Assembly: GCA_039654915.1 (NCBI GenBank)
Contig: CM077597.1
Span: 83,082,001 to 83,146,000 of the forward strand
Source: Aquilaria yunnanensis
Taxonomy: Eukaryota; Streptophyta; Magnoliopsida; Malvales; Thymelaeaceae
Length of the DNA stretch: 64,000 nt
Reading direction: 5' to 3'
Below, one piece after another: positions 35,051 to 47,929 of the stretch (its first letter is position 1; each line of letters opens with the position of its first letter). The notes under the pieces were generated by a model that worked only from the letters and a program-made list of their open reading frames with translations, had not been told where the DNA came from and searched no databases. The position numbers and the translations under genes are program-made.

Positions 35051-35550
35051 CCAGTTTTTATCTGGCGTATTCTGTTGAGAATATACAAAAGAAAAAAAAA
35101 GGTAAACAAGGTGAACATTAAGGGTTTTAACCTCGTATGTCATTTAAGAAAAAAAAATAGTTTTTATTTTTATTTTTTAAGCCTCATTAAATTACTGGTT
35201 TCCAAGTCATTTTCTGGAACTCTTTTTCTTTATTTTCAAATGGTGACTTCCATGATCTCAATTTAGTTGTCAGATCATAACTTGCTTGCTCTCAACAATT
35301 TATTAATGCAAGCAAGATCTGTAGTTGTGTTCAACTTCGTTTCTTTATGATTTCAAAAATCAATTGCTACAGTGTTTTATTAAAAAAATAGATTGCTTCC
35401 ACCCATTTAACTTTTAGGTTTCTAGCTTTCTCGCACGCAGACTTTATTTTTTCTTTTTATGGAAAAAAAATTTATTTTGCACGCAAGTAAATTTCTTGGT
35501 AGAAGTTATGTTCCTGGAAGATGCCTCATAACTTTGAGTTCTTGATATAT

Positions 35551-35556
35551 TTTATT
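35551..35556 (-). terminator. Poly(A) signal of the intact small gene
   Basis: AATAAA on minus (GAAATAAAATATATC), about 175 bases past the stop codon and conserved in position with the dead copies. Confidence 0.5.
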
Positions 35557-35727
35557 TCATTAATTCAAAGCATACAACAGGACACAACAAAACAAGTTAC
35601 AGACATTAGGACATAGATAATTCATGAAATTAACAGACAAATAAGAGGTAATTTATTCATTAGTACAAGTACTAGAAATTATTAGAGTGCCTTATAGGTG
35701 CTCCTGCATTGCCCATGCATTTGTTGC

Positions 35728-36356
35728 TTAGTTCAGGCCTGCTGCCGCTTGGAACTGGATGGTAACAGAAGGAATTGCAGCGACAAAGTTCCATTCGATA
35801 CTTGATGTCACTCCACCGACGTTATCCTTAGCTGCAGAAGTCGCAATCTCCAGGTTTGCCTTGACAGTGTCCCAGTCGATAACTTGAGTAGCAAGAAAGA
35901 TCTTTGTGTAAGCCAGCTGCATGCATGTATAGAGTTTAATTTTGTGGACATGCTATACAAATTTAAAATAGAACCAGTTCTCCCATTAAATAACGAGAGT
36001 GCAAGCCGTTTTTGGCCTTTGATACACATACCTAACTTGGAATGTTTAGGCCTCCCTATCCTAAATATGATTGAGCTACATACCTTCCCAGGGCCAGTTG
36101 CAGAATTTTTCCAAGCAACTACAATTTTTAAGGGAGCTTTTGCTGGGGAGGAGTCATGGGCTGTATACACCAAAGCACCAGATGAAGTGTTCATTGTATC
36201 TGGTAATTGCTCAAAAGTTTCTGTGTTAGATTTAAGAATCGACTGCGGGTATGGCTTAGTAGGGTTCTCCTTGCCATTCCATTCCTTCTGGTCCATCAAA
36301 CCCGTGGCATAGCCAAGGTAGTTTGAAATGGTGCCCTGGGTTTTGCCACCAGCCAT
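35728..36356 (-). CDS. Intact two-exon small gene, 153-residue protein of unknown function
   Basis: Exon 1 is 36356-36084 (91 codons), intron 36083-35917 (167 bp, donor GTATGT, acceptor GCATGCAG), exon 2 35916-35728 (62 codons plus stop), joined in phase 0. The start is the ATG of MAGGKTQG. An upstream in-frame ATG lies inside a probable 5'UTR intron (36502-36360, donor GTAATATC, acceptor TTTGCAG). The N-terminal half is polar (NYLGYATGLMDQKEWNGKE). The second half has alternating hydrophobic stretches typical of beta strands: ALVYTAHDSS, LKIVVAW, TKIFLATQVIDW, VKANLEIA, SIEWNFVAAIPSVTIQF. No signal peptide, membrane segment or known catalytic motif is seen. A TATA box at 36601-36611 and a poly(A) signal complete the model. 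Dead copies at 9650 and 62865 share the exon structure, which supports it. I do not recognise the family; a small beta-rich plant protein is all the sequence shows. Expression is unproven. Confidence 0.72.
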
Positions 36357-36600
36357 TGTCTGCAAATGTTGGAGCAAAGTTTTAGGAATTGTAGGACAGT
36401 TGAGAATTAATTGGCAGGACTTATTTAAAAGCCCTAAGAGAAAAAGGTCACAAATGAAGTAAAAATACTAAACTAGTACTCATAGCAAATAAGAGATATT
36501 ACCAAGTGATTCGGGTGCTCTTGCTTCAAAAAACTTTTTGCACTTATGTTTTTACCTATGCTTAGAGCTCTGATGTGAGAAATCTTGCAAATGGGATAGT

Positions 36601-36611
36601 CCTTTATATAG
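36601..36611 (-). promoter_or_regulatory. TATA box of the intact small gene
   Basis: The minus strand reads CTATATAAAGG, about 245 bases before the ATG. The transcript start would lie near 36575, giving a short noncoding exon that ends at the donor at 36502. It is conserved in all three copies. Confidence 0.65.
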
Positions 36612-36619
36612 GCTTTTGT

Positions 36620-38515
36620 CGCCTCGTAGCAACCATGTAAACGTGGCTAATTTTTTAAGGGAAAGAAGCATATGCGGTGCATATTTAAAAGATAAATTTT
36701 TCCATCATATGCTAGTCACAATCGGTCTTTGTTTAATACGTTATTGTTGGGACAATTTCATGGCAAAGAGCGCAAGAGGAAAAAGCCAAGAAAACAAAGT
36801 CTCTTTTTGCTAACTGACCATTAGATTGTTTAAAGTTTTATAACAACATTAGATTGTTTAGTTTTGGGTTTGTGAAAGTTTCATGCAGTTTCAATTGTGT
36901 GGTAAACATTTAAGATATTATTTTAAGATGAAAGTATTAAATATAATTCTTTCACACATTTTTAGATTTATTCTAATTATTTTCATCACAATTTACCAAA
37001 TGTAAATAATATAAATTGATAAATGGAGTCTACTTTGGCAAATTTAATGATAAAAACAAAAGAAAAGAATTATATTAGTTTCCAAACTCAATCACGTTAA
37101 AAATTTTTTAATTGAATTTTATTATCAAGACAAAAAAAAAGGAAGAAAATAACAAAATATCTATGCTAGAAACGTTATACTATTTCATTTTATACTTTTT
37201 ATATGCTAGAAAATAACCGTATACGTATACCTACTCTGACCAAAGTTTTAAAAATTTTAGCGCTTTTGCACACACGTGCGCTAATATTACAAAATTTTTA
37301 GTATATAAAACTCTCAATTTAAGTATTAGCATGGGAATTCTAATCAATTTGTATAAACAAAGTTGACTTGGGATTTGTATCCATGCCTCTCGCAGTGCGC
37401 TAATTCGTATAGTGAAAGACGACTTGGAGTATCAAGTCATCGAAACAATTGAATTAATCGGTCCACTTGTACCTGCAAGCGGGGGTTTTTTACCAGTAAC
37501 AAATCCATGCAGCTAATGTTCATATTAAGCTATTTATCAACAAGCTTCATGCATGTTATTGCATGTGGATTGTTGGGTGTTGTCAGTAGCTATTGTTTTT
37601 GTTCATAACGGGAACTAAATTTATTAGGGTTATTTTGTTAGATGTTTTGGGTTAGATCTAAGAATTTTAGGGAGTCTTCTATAATTAATTCACCTTCCTT
37701 GTGAGTTTGTTCATTTCAATACCTTTTTAAACTGCAAATAAATTTGTGAAAACTGATTACAGATAGTTGGTACTAACTAGCAGCTGAACCCATTATACTA
37801 ATAAAAGAGCAGCTGACCAATACTTCCCCTCACACATCTAATGATAGAAAATTAACATTTCAGGTTTGCATAATTTCAAAGGTACCATTGTCTTTCCATA
37901 TATGAAAATCCAAGTTGCCACCTGCACAGCTGATAGCCATCCTTGTGCCAGTTCTTTTGACCAACACCCACGTGGCTTCAATGCAATCTCTTTGAACAAA
38001 TTTGCTTTACATTGAAACATAAGCTGTCATAGTAAATAGCACAATATTTTTTACTTGACACAATTTAGCTGGATATGAGTTCTATCTCTGTTTTTAGATC
38101 TATGTCACATATCTCCAGATAAAAAAATGCCCAAATCCTAAAATAAGATATAACTAGATTCTCACTTAGTAAGTTGGACTAAAATCTAAATTTGCTTTTA
38201 AAGATAAAATCATTTCTCCTTTTCCATATTGCCTACACAACAACTACTAAGTTTCCTTTTTTTTTTATTTTTTATAATTGGCAATGAGAATATTATTAGA
38301 AGGCTAGTAAGAAGTAGGTAAGGATACAAGATAGCAGCAGTAGCAGCAACATCGAAGTTGAAGTGCCTATGTAAATACCATCATTATTTGAAGAATGATC
38401 AAGGATTTAAACATCAAAAGTTGAAACAAGAAGTTGCCCAACCTAATCCCTTGGATATAAAGAGAAACGAGAAGGATTTTACTAAATAAATGATCTCCAA
38501 CCAATTTGCAGCTTG
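36620..38515 (-). other. Upstream region of the intact small gene
   Basis: No gene is seen. AT-rich, aligning inverted with about 6470-9390. The stretch 36730-38010 is also related, in the same orientation, to 39770-40435. Confidence 0.55.
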
Positions 38516-39769
38516 CTGTTAAATAGAAGCTTTTTTTGAGCCTTCTAGAGTAGCAACGATGTTGTTCTCTTGTGACATACCATGACTTGGTTGCATCTGC
38601 AGTTATTGTGCTCAATAATGATGGATCTAGGAATGTGTTTTTGTAGGATCCACATGTACTTATTTTTTTTTAAATTTTTTTGACCAGCATGTTGGGCATG
38701 TTGCACCCAACATGCCACAAAGGAAGTCTGTGTGATACTTAATGCGTATATATGAGTCAAAATTTAAGAAATTGATCACCTAGTACTTATTCATTTCACA
38801 AATGATAGGTCATGTAGTGCGGGCAGGTGCTCCATTAACCAGTTCTGGACTTGTGTCCTCACAAATGGTATCAAGTCCAACGTAGTTCAATGATAGTATG
38901 GAACGTGCTTGTGATTCTATATGAGCCGAGGCCCAAATTTGTTATTTATCCGTGAATAGTTAGGTTTGAAACATGGTCACCAAGTGCTTACAATTTTCAC
39001 AAATAATAGCTTATGTGATGTAGGCACGTATTCAATAAACCGGTTTTGGACTGAGGTCATTTCATGGCAACAAAACATTTTATTAATAGCAATGTTAATT
39101 TTTGTATGAAGCATACTTATAAAAAAAAAATTAATTTAGCTCCAACATATTTATGGGAAAAAAAATTTATTCTTTTTTGTTTTATTCTACTTATTTTCTT
39201 AAATTACTGAAGTCATTTGAGAAATAAATTGAGCTCGAATTAACCTAAACTTGAAATAACCGAAATTTGAGACTGACTTGACCTGAATCCAAAATAAGAT
39301 CACAATCCCAAAGGGCCTACAAGTTAAGCAATTTGGCGTAATGGGACCCCGCTCCGTCACATCAAACAAGGAGACCCTTTGTCCCTATTCCTATTTCTAG
39401 TTGTTATGGAAGCCCATCATTACTTGATTGAGGATGCTGTTAACTTAGGAGTACTAAAAGGAATTAAGTTAAGAAGAACATCCTCATTGACAACTTGTGA
39501 TTGACACCCTCTTGTTTGCGCTTGTACTTCTTTTCCTTGTTCTAGCCTCCTCTAACTACGCTCCACATTCTTGTATCTCTAAAAAATAATTACTTTTAGG
39601 GATGGAAGGAAAATAGAATATTTAGCACGAAAAAATTTTGTGTTGGCATCACCTACCTTTAGCCAATCACAAGAGGATTTTTTATCGTCGAAATCTTCCT
39701 CATCTTTTTTTATCTGAGAACACTTAAATTGAGATTGTTAGGTCTTTATAGGTCATTGTTTAATCTATT
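38516..39769. other. Spacer, no gene seen
   Basis: AT-rich. It holds one clear hairpin: stem GCATGTTGGG at 38687-38696 and CCCAACATGC at 38706-38715 with a 9-base loop. There are no long frames and no recognised transposon. Confidence 0.4.
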
Positions 39770-40435
39770 GTAGGGACAAATGAATGAGGAAGTGTGCCAG
39801 AAATTAGAAAAAAAAAAAACAAGAATGTCTCAATCAATCTTTTTTAGTATGTTATTGTTGGGACAAATTAATGAGAAAGAGCCCGAGAAGAAAAGGCCAA
39901 GATATATGAGAAAAAGCCCGAGAAGAAAAAGCCAAGATATACAAAGTCTCTCTCCTAACTGACCGTTATATTCTTTTGTTTTGGGTTTGTGAAAGTTTCA
40001 TGCTATTATTGTTTTTGTTCATAAGAGGAACTAAATTTATCAGGCTTATTTTGTTAGATTTTTTTTGTGTTAGATCTAAAAATTTTAGTGATTCAGCTAT
40101 AATTAACCCACTTTCTTTGTGTGCTTGTTCATTTCAATTTCGTTTTGAACCACAAGCAAAATTATGAATACTGATTATAGATGATTGATACTAGCTAATA
40201 GATGAATCCACAATGCTAATAAAAGAGCAGCTGACCAATACTGCTGCTGATACATCTAATGATAGAAAATTAACATTTCAAGCTTGCATAATGTAAAAGA
40301 CACTACTATTTCTCCATCTAAGAAAATCCAAGTTAACACCTGCATATCTAATGGCCATCCTTGGACTAGTTCTTTTGACCAACACCCACTTGGCTTCAAT
40401 GCCATTTCTTCGAACGTAAAACAACCATGAACACA
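39770..40435 (-). repeat. Partial second copy of the small-gene upstream region
   Basis: Same orientation as 36730-38010, with an internal deletion of roughly 36890-37570. Shared words include GAAAGTTTCATGC, AATAAAAGAGCAGCTGACCAAT and CTTTTGACCAACACCCAC. The duplicated words AGAAAAAGCCAAGATATA within 39880-39940 are a local tandem repeat. No gene copy follows it. Confidence 0.7.
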
Positions 40436-40610
40436 TCAAATTATGTGTCCTTCAAAATTTAAGATATGTAAAAATCATTTATTGGTAATGTACAAAAAAA
40501 GTGGGAAATTTGTATAAATAATATGTGACATATATACAAAAGAAATGACAAAGACTTTAGCATTATTTTAAATAGTATGTACTAGTTCAAGCTCCAACAA
40601 AAAAAATAAG

Positions 40611-43212
40611 TATTAATACCTTAAATCCCGTTTCTTGCCAAAACTAGAAATATGTATAAATCAAATGACAAATATGTATGAAACTCAACATATAAAATAA
40701 GTGATGGATATGTATAAAATATATGCAACATATATAAAAATGAGATGAGAGATAGGTGCAAATATGTTCAAACTTATGCATATGATTTCTCTTAGGTGTA
40801 CATAAATTATATTCATTTGAACATATGCTTTTCATATTTTCATACAATTTATACATAGATTTCTTTTCCTTCTATAGATCAAATGAAAGTTAGATTACAA
40901 ATATTGATGTAACATTTACTAATTTCACTGTTGTATATTATATATGCACCCGAGGTTCATAAGATTATTTATACAAATGAATTTATTCTTTTATACATGT
41001 GATTATGCATTTCTACAACTATGTTTATGCATTTGAACATGTTATAATTTTATATTAAAATTTTTCCTATATTATTTTTTAGTACATATAATTTTATGGT
41101 TAACTATTGAGTTTAAGTTTAGATTTAGGGTTTATGATGAAGTTAGTCTTATGATTAAGGTTAGGGTTACCATTAGTGTTTAGGTTTACGGTGTAGAGTT
41201 TAGATTTAGTTATGGGGTTCATGGTTAGGAGGATTGAGGGTTTATGCTTAAGTTTGGGGTTGGGTTTAGAGTTTTAGGATTAATAAGTATAAATTGGAGA
41301 CAACTATAAAGAGTTAAATAAAATAGTTGACTACATTAACTACATTCAAAATTGTCATTAACTATATTCAAAATTGTAGGCAAATAATTGAAAACAAATA
41401 TTACTTTATTGCTAAATTAGAATACTATTAAGGCCCCTAAATTGGTAAAACCCTAAGGATTCGTAAACTAGTAAATTTCAGAAGACCCTCAAACAAACCA
41501 AAACAAATTATTTGTTAATTTATTCTTCAAATTCCATAGCATCCTAAACAAAAAATATTTTTAATATATTTTTTAATTTTCTTAAATTGCGTTGCCATAA
41601 TTGATGTATAATTTAGATAAATCATCACTATTTAAAAATTTCACAATTTTTGTAAAATCTCTGCGGATTGTATATTTTATATTGATTTTGGGTTCAAATA
41701 AGGTCTTGTCGGGTTTAGTCATTAGCTATTTTAGATTTGGGTTGGGTCAAACTTAGATTTGATTCATTTTGGGTTCATGTCAGTTTGGGATTGATACATT
41801 ACGAGTTCGGATATTTTGAGTTTGGGTCATTAACTTTCACGGTCAAATCGGATCATAGTTGAATTCAGGTCATTAACTTTCATAGTCAAGTTTAATTAGG
41901 TCATTAACTTACAAGGTCAAATCGGATCATGTTAGACTTCAGTTTGGGTAGGTCTAATCAAGTCATCAATTTAGAGACATGGTGCAGATTTGATACGTTA
42001 ACAAATGTATATTAGACAAATCGCCTGTGTGCCACACATAAGGTAAGACATAATATTTACTACAGTAGACCCCCTTTATCAACTTGTGGTGGGGGTACAA
42101 CTATACTAGAAATGCTTGTCTCCTTTTATTTCTTTAATCAGCATGGATGCATCTATTTTGAGAACAATGGAAAGCATGGATCCTTGTGAAAATTTTAATT
42201 TCTATACACAATATTAAGTAGTTTTTAAATGAATCCCATGCACTAAAGTTTCTCAAATGACACCAATAATTTAGGGAAAATAAGAAAAATAAAAAAGTTA
42301 CTTATTTTTCCCATAAATATGTTGAAACTAAAGTAAAATTTTTGTTTTTTTATAATTATGTTCTATAAAAAAATTAACTTTGCTATTAATGAAATGTTTT
42401 TTTGCCATAAAATGACACAAAACTAGAACTAATCCACAGAACAACTACCTATATTACATGAGTTATCCTTTGTGAAAAGGATAAATATTAGTTGACCACG
42501 TTTCGAGCCTAACCGTGCATGGGATCGACTGAATAGATTTGGTTGGAGATCATTTTTTCATTGATATCCTTCTCCTTAATCTAGATTTCCAACATATCAC
42601 ATTGGTTTACTTCTTCTTTCAAATTTTGGTGTTTAAATCCCTGATCATTTCTCAAATAATAGTTGTATTTATATAGGCACTTCAAGTTCGATGCTGTTAC
42701 TATTGCTATCTCCAACTTCTTGCTGACCTTCTACTGACCTTCTAATAATATTCTCATTGCCGATTAGAAAAATTAAACAAAAGAAACTTAGCTTTCTTTG
42801 TGTGGGCTATGTGGAAAGAAGTAAATGAATTATCTTTAAAAGAAAATTCAAATTTATTTATTAAGTAAGAATAAAGTCATTTCTTATTTTAGGATTTGGG
42901 CATATTTATCTGGAGAAATGTGAAACATATGTATTTGAAAATGGAGAAAGAACTCATATCTGTTAGATTGTGACTGGTCAGATATATTGTTGTATCTGGT
43001 ATAACAATTTATGTTTCAAAGTATAGCAAATTTATTCAAAGAACTGGCACTGAGGCCAAGTGGGTGCCGGTCATATGCAGGTGGCAACTTGAATTTTCTA
43101 AAATGGGGGAACAATGGTGTCTTTGAAATTATGTAAGTCTAAATTGTTTATTTTCTATCATTTGATGTATTAGGAGACGTATTGGCCAGCTGTTCTTTTA
43201 GTAGTGTAGTGA
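40611..43212. repeat. Second copy of noncoding block R
   Basis: Aligns with 4548-7143 at roughly 97 percent. Its left edge lacks the transposase exons that precede the other copies. Confidence 0.85.
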
Positions 43213-43217
43213 GTTCA

Positions 43218-45708
43218 TGTGACGGCTCTCCTAGTTGATTAATCAAGTAAGTGTTTATTAAATTAAGTACCTCAAGTTAGCACCTTGTTAAGCAACTAAG
43301 GTAAGCTTAATTAAGTAAGTGAGTTCCTAAGTGTGATTTGGCATAGTTAAATCAAGACCATTAGTTATTCTAGCTTTTAGAACCATCCTTGTGAGTTTTG
43401 AGAACTTGTGGCACTAAGTGTTCTTTTTGAGCCATTTAGAACTTAAGTGGCTAAGGTGTCCAAGAAAATTAAGTTTGAGAAGCTTTAAGCATCCTTTAGA
43501 GCAAAGAAATGTAGTTTTGGGTGAGAGTTTAGTGACTCATTTGAAGCTTTTGAGAGTATGAGGACTTAAGTGCAAAGGAGGGAAAAGTTGCCTTATATGC
43601 TTATAAGCTAAGTTCCTTCATCCTTAGCCATTTGTTTCTAAGTTCCAAAATTCGTAGCTCCCTCTCCTCTCCCAAATTGGCAGCTCAAAGCTTCATTTCC
43701 TTGCAAGTTTTCATCAAATTAAGGGTGCCCAAGGTGTTAGAAAGAATCACCAAGCTTCTTTGCTAGTGTTCTTGCTTTATTTGACTCTTGGAAGCTAGTT
43801 TGGAACTAAATTTCGTGAGTAAGCTTCTTGGAATCATTTGGATTGATTCTAGGTTGTTTCTAGAGCTAGAAATGGTCTTAGTTTGATTGGGTTGGATGCC
43901 AAATTGCTTTGGTTTTAGGTGTGGAACTCAAGGAAGCTTGATTGAGCTAAGGTTGATTGTGTTGCAATGCTTGCTTTGTAGCTAAAATTGAGGTAAGGGT
44001 TCAAATAATTAAGCTCAAATAATGCATGGTTTGGTAGTTTTGTGTGTGGGAATGAATTAGGAACAAGACCCAAATCATTTGGATTAGAAATGAGAGAGTT
44101 TGAGTAGTTTAAGTGCAAGAACGCAGCTGTCGCGCAACGCAGAAAACGGCACTGGCGCCGCAGCGCCAGAAGTAAGTGTACTAGCACCGTGGCGCCAGGG
44201 GGCGATTTTTCACTCAGCAAGTTTTGTTCGCCGGCGCTGCGCTTTTGCTCTTTGGCGCCGCAGCGCCAGAGGTGACCTTAAGGAATTTTGGGCCATTTTT
44301 CCGGCCATCTTAAGAGCAACTTAGACTCTCGATTTCTATTCCTAGGCTATTCTAAGGCGTTCCGTAGCCTCGGTTGGGTCTAGAATTCATTCCTAGAGCG
44401 GGAATTGTGCATTATTTAAGAGGTAGTCAAGTTGTGTGGTTAAGAACAAAAGTGTGACTTGGTGGCTAAGTTATTCATAGTGCTTAAGCTTTTAGATGAG
44501 CATTAAGGGGATTTAAGTGGGTTTTTAGACTCTTTATTAGCCGTATAGAGCGTCATTTACATATGGTCAATGAAGAGAAAAACCTAAGTCGATCCCAACC
44601 GAACCATTAGGTTTGGTAAGGAAGCCACTAGTAGTGTTTTGAGTTAAACCTTGAGGGTTTGGCTAGTTAAACCACATAGGAAGACTACCCTGTACAATAA
44701 GTTAAGGGTAAAGGCGGGTAAGTTTGAGATAGGTGACGACCTACTCTAGAACCCGTAAGTGGGACTTAAGTGAGGTAAAGTATATGGGATACGAGGGCCA
44801 GTATCTCAAGTACCTCCGCCGTTTGAGCTTACGGCAAAGTTTTAAGGCACCTAGAGTGTAGAAAGTCCCAAGTGCATATATTGTGTGCATTTCATACCAT
44901 ACATTCATACATTGCATATTTTATATTTTGTTGATTGAATTGCTAGTTTGATTGCTTGGTTGCCATATTGCATAGTTGCTGCATTTTTTTCCTTGCAGGT
45001 ATTCAAGGGATCCTTACTGAGTACTTTCAAGTACTCATTCCCTTAAGTTTTATTGTGCAGGTTCTAACTCCGGGCCTAATCACTAAGTGATAGTCGAGGC
45101 CTAAGTTTTCTGTTTTGCAGGTATTTCTCTTGAGAATCCTAGTGATTCTAAGTTACTTGTGATATAAGTTATGTGCTAACCAAGTTGTGCCTTTACAGTG
45201 TAGAGGCTAAGAGTACACAGGAACAAGATCTAGTGAAGGGTTTACACTTGGAGCTTGGTATAGCTTAAGGTGGGACTCAAGTAGTTGATCTTAGTTAGTA
45301 GTTTTTATCTCTTGTACATAGTACTTTGTTTACTAAGTAAGTTGCCTCTAATAGGATACATTGTGATGTAAATCCATCTTGTTACTTTTGGGTGCATGCT
45401 AGAGGTATAATGTATGCACAAACTGTTACTTGTAGTTAAAGCAACCAGTATTTTCAAAGTCTTGGCACGTTTTATATATGTTTTAGTGAAATGCTCGAGC
45501 AATGTTTTTAATCCACGACTTATAAAAATTCGTTTGCATTGCCAGGACAGAAGCATGCATAACTTAAACTGAGTAGGCTAAGAAACTAGTTGCATATAAA
45601 TTGTTTAATTTATATTGACAAGTACTAGTTAGCCAATAGTAACTAGTGGGATTCATAAATCCCTAAGGCCTACAAGGTTATGGGGCACTAAGGCCCTGTT
45701 CCGCTACA
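43218..45708 (+). mobile_element. 2491-bp solo LTR with GTTCA target duplication
   Basis: Starts TGTGACGGCTC and ends GCTACA, flanked by GTTCA at 43213-43217 and 45709-45713. The uninterrupted site is at 7141-7150 and 60356-60365 (GTGATTTCAGC), which confirms the insertion. It is related to the long LTR at 16550-18910 by scattered shared words and the same end. A GC-rich patch at 44110-44280 contains repeated GGCGCCGCAGCGCCAG words. Frames inside are not genes. Confidence 0.95.
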
Positions 45709-46386
45709 GTTCAGCTACTAGCTACTACCAACCATTTGTAATCAGTTTTCATAAACTTGTTGAAGGTTCTAAAAGAAATTGAAATGACTAAACTCACAAA
45801 GAAAGTGGATTAATTATGGGGGAATTCCTAAAATTCTTAGATCTAACCCAAAATATTTAGCAAAATAAGTTTAACAAATTCTTAGATCTAACCCCAAATG
45901 AACAAAAACAATAACTACGGAAAACGCGCGACAATCCACAAGCAATAACATGCTTGAAGCTCGCTAATAAACAGTTTAATATGAATATTAGTTGCATTGA
46001 GTTGTTACTGGCAAAAACGCCCAGCTGCTCGGTATGTACAAGTGGACCGATTAATTCGATTATTTCGGTGACGAGAAAGTCCAAGTCATCTTTCTCTATG
46101 CGAATTAGCCGACTGCAACAGTTGCATATACAAATCCCAAGTCAACTTTGTTTATACAAATTAATTAAAATTTTCAAGGCAATAATTAACTTGAGAACTT
46201 CGTATATTAAATTTTTTTTTAAAGTTTGGTGGCGCAGATATGCAGTACATAAAACATATGTTTTTACATTTTGATTTACCAGACAGAAGACTACCATATA
46301 TGCAAGTGTTTTTTTCCCCATTTACTGTGTATACCGAATGATACACAACATCAGCTAGGGAAAAAATGATAACTTCTTTTTTCATA
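45709..46386. repeat. Second copy of block 7144-7825
   Basis: Continues the duplicated sequence after the solo LTR. At 46386 it jumps to the equivalent of 11090, so about 3.26 kb with the dead gene is deleted. Confidence 0.85.
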
Positions 46387-46789
46387 CCAACAGTGTTAGT
46401 GTCTATCGTTAATATACATTAGATAGTGGTTTGATTAAACAGGGAAGCACGAAAAGGATTGAGAGGCTAAAGAAAGAAACCGACTTCCTTCATCCTCCAT
46501 TGTTTTCCCTTTGTAGTAACCGAAAGCGCCAAGTTTGTCTTGGTTGTTCTGCTATGAAGATGATTAAGAGGCTGAATAAAAGAATTTTAAGGTGGGATCC
46601 ACGAAAAGCACATGCATTTACGGGAATAAATGTTTTTTCCTGGTTCCTAGAATTGAATGAGTTTGTTGATATTTGGGATTTAGGTTTTATGTTTCAAAAT
46701 GAACAGCTGCAGAAAATTTTAGAAATGAAATTCATTGTTTGACTATTCATACGTATGAGAGAAAGATGCATTTTTTATTCTGGTTATAT

Positions 46790-46852
46790 GCATACATATA
46801 TGTATGCTTGTTCATATGTATGTGTATATATACATACATATATGTATGTTTT

Positions 46853-46890
<38 letters not shown>

Positions 46891-46892
46891 TG
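46790..46892. repeat. Microsatellite with (TG)16
   Basis: (TG)16 at 46855-46886, preceded by ATGT/ATAC words. The homologous site at 11580 has (TG)8. Confidence 0.88.
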
Positions 46893-47929
46893 TATATAAG
46901 CCTATGTTACAATTGTATGGATTTGGGTTGCCATTGTATAAAAGTGGATGCATATATATATTGGGTTGCCATTGCACGAAAGTGGCATGGATTCATATAT
47001 ATATATGAAACTATATGCTATTCGTGTGGAACAAAGAAAATTTTTTATAGCATAGTGTGCAAATATAACAATAAAACATAGAGACACACCTATAATTTCA
47101 GTCAATGGGAAAATTGAGCTCAAACACAATTTATAGCTGCAACTAAGTTCTTATTATATGAAACTTGTGCATGAAATTTTGTTTGAATTTGAGTTTCTAT
47201 TGTACAATGCTTGTAACCTATTGTATGGAACTAAGCTGGTGTCTTATAAATGTGGAAGTTGAGATAATGATATATGAAATTAGGTCTCATGTTGTATTAA
47301 TTAAAATATTAATGTATGAAAGTGGACATCTATTAAATAAAAATTATTTTCTACTAAGTGAAATTCAGTTCATATTATACAAAAATGAGTTACTATATGA
47401 AATTGAAGCTTCTCCATAAACTCAAACAAAAACTCTCCCAATGTAAAACTAAATCCTCAATGTATTAACTTGGTAACTTATTGTATGCAACTGATATCCA
47501 AATGTATGTAACTCTCTGAACACCAATATTTAAAAAAAATGAATTAATAAAATTATTTTTTTAATAATGACCATATTTATCATATTATCTTTATTATGTC
47601 CTTATGATTATCTCTTCAGATGTATTCAAATTCAAAAATTTGTCACAAATTAAAATTTTGAATAAAGTTAATATATTTCATAATTATCCTAATCAAATCC
47701 AACGTACTCTAACAAATAAAAGTTACCATTTCTAATTAAAACCAAAACTAATAGGCATTAATGTGAGATAACCCCTGTACATATGCATTGGGTTTGCCTC
47801 AGAATGCATAGAGTAGTTGACTTTATAACTGTCAATAAAATTGGAGGTTGAATGGTCAAGGGGCTCAGCATCATAAATCTATTGCTATGTGGAAGCCTCT
47901 TTATTTTTGTTGGACACCATAACAATTTT

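Larger units (their letters stand above)
35050..38515 (-). repeat. Inverted copy of the small-gene region (6470-11000)
   Basis: The reverse complement aligns with about 6470-11000 from the far upstream region through the gene and 3' flank, more diverged than the direct copies and with several large indels. It carries the intact gene. Confidence 0.8.

Noticed and set aside
35884..36312. Plus-strand 142-codon frame opposite the small gene.
   Set aside because: It is an antisense shadow of exon 1, the intron and part of exon 2 of the minus-strand gene.
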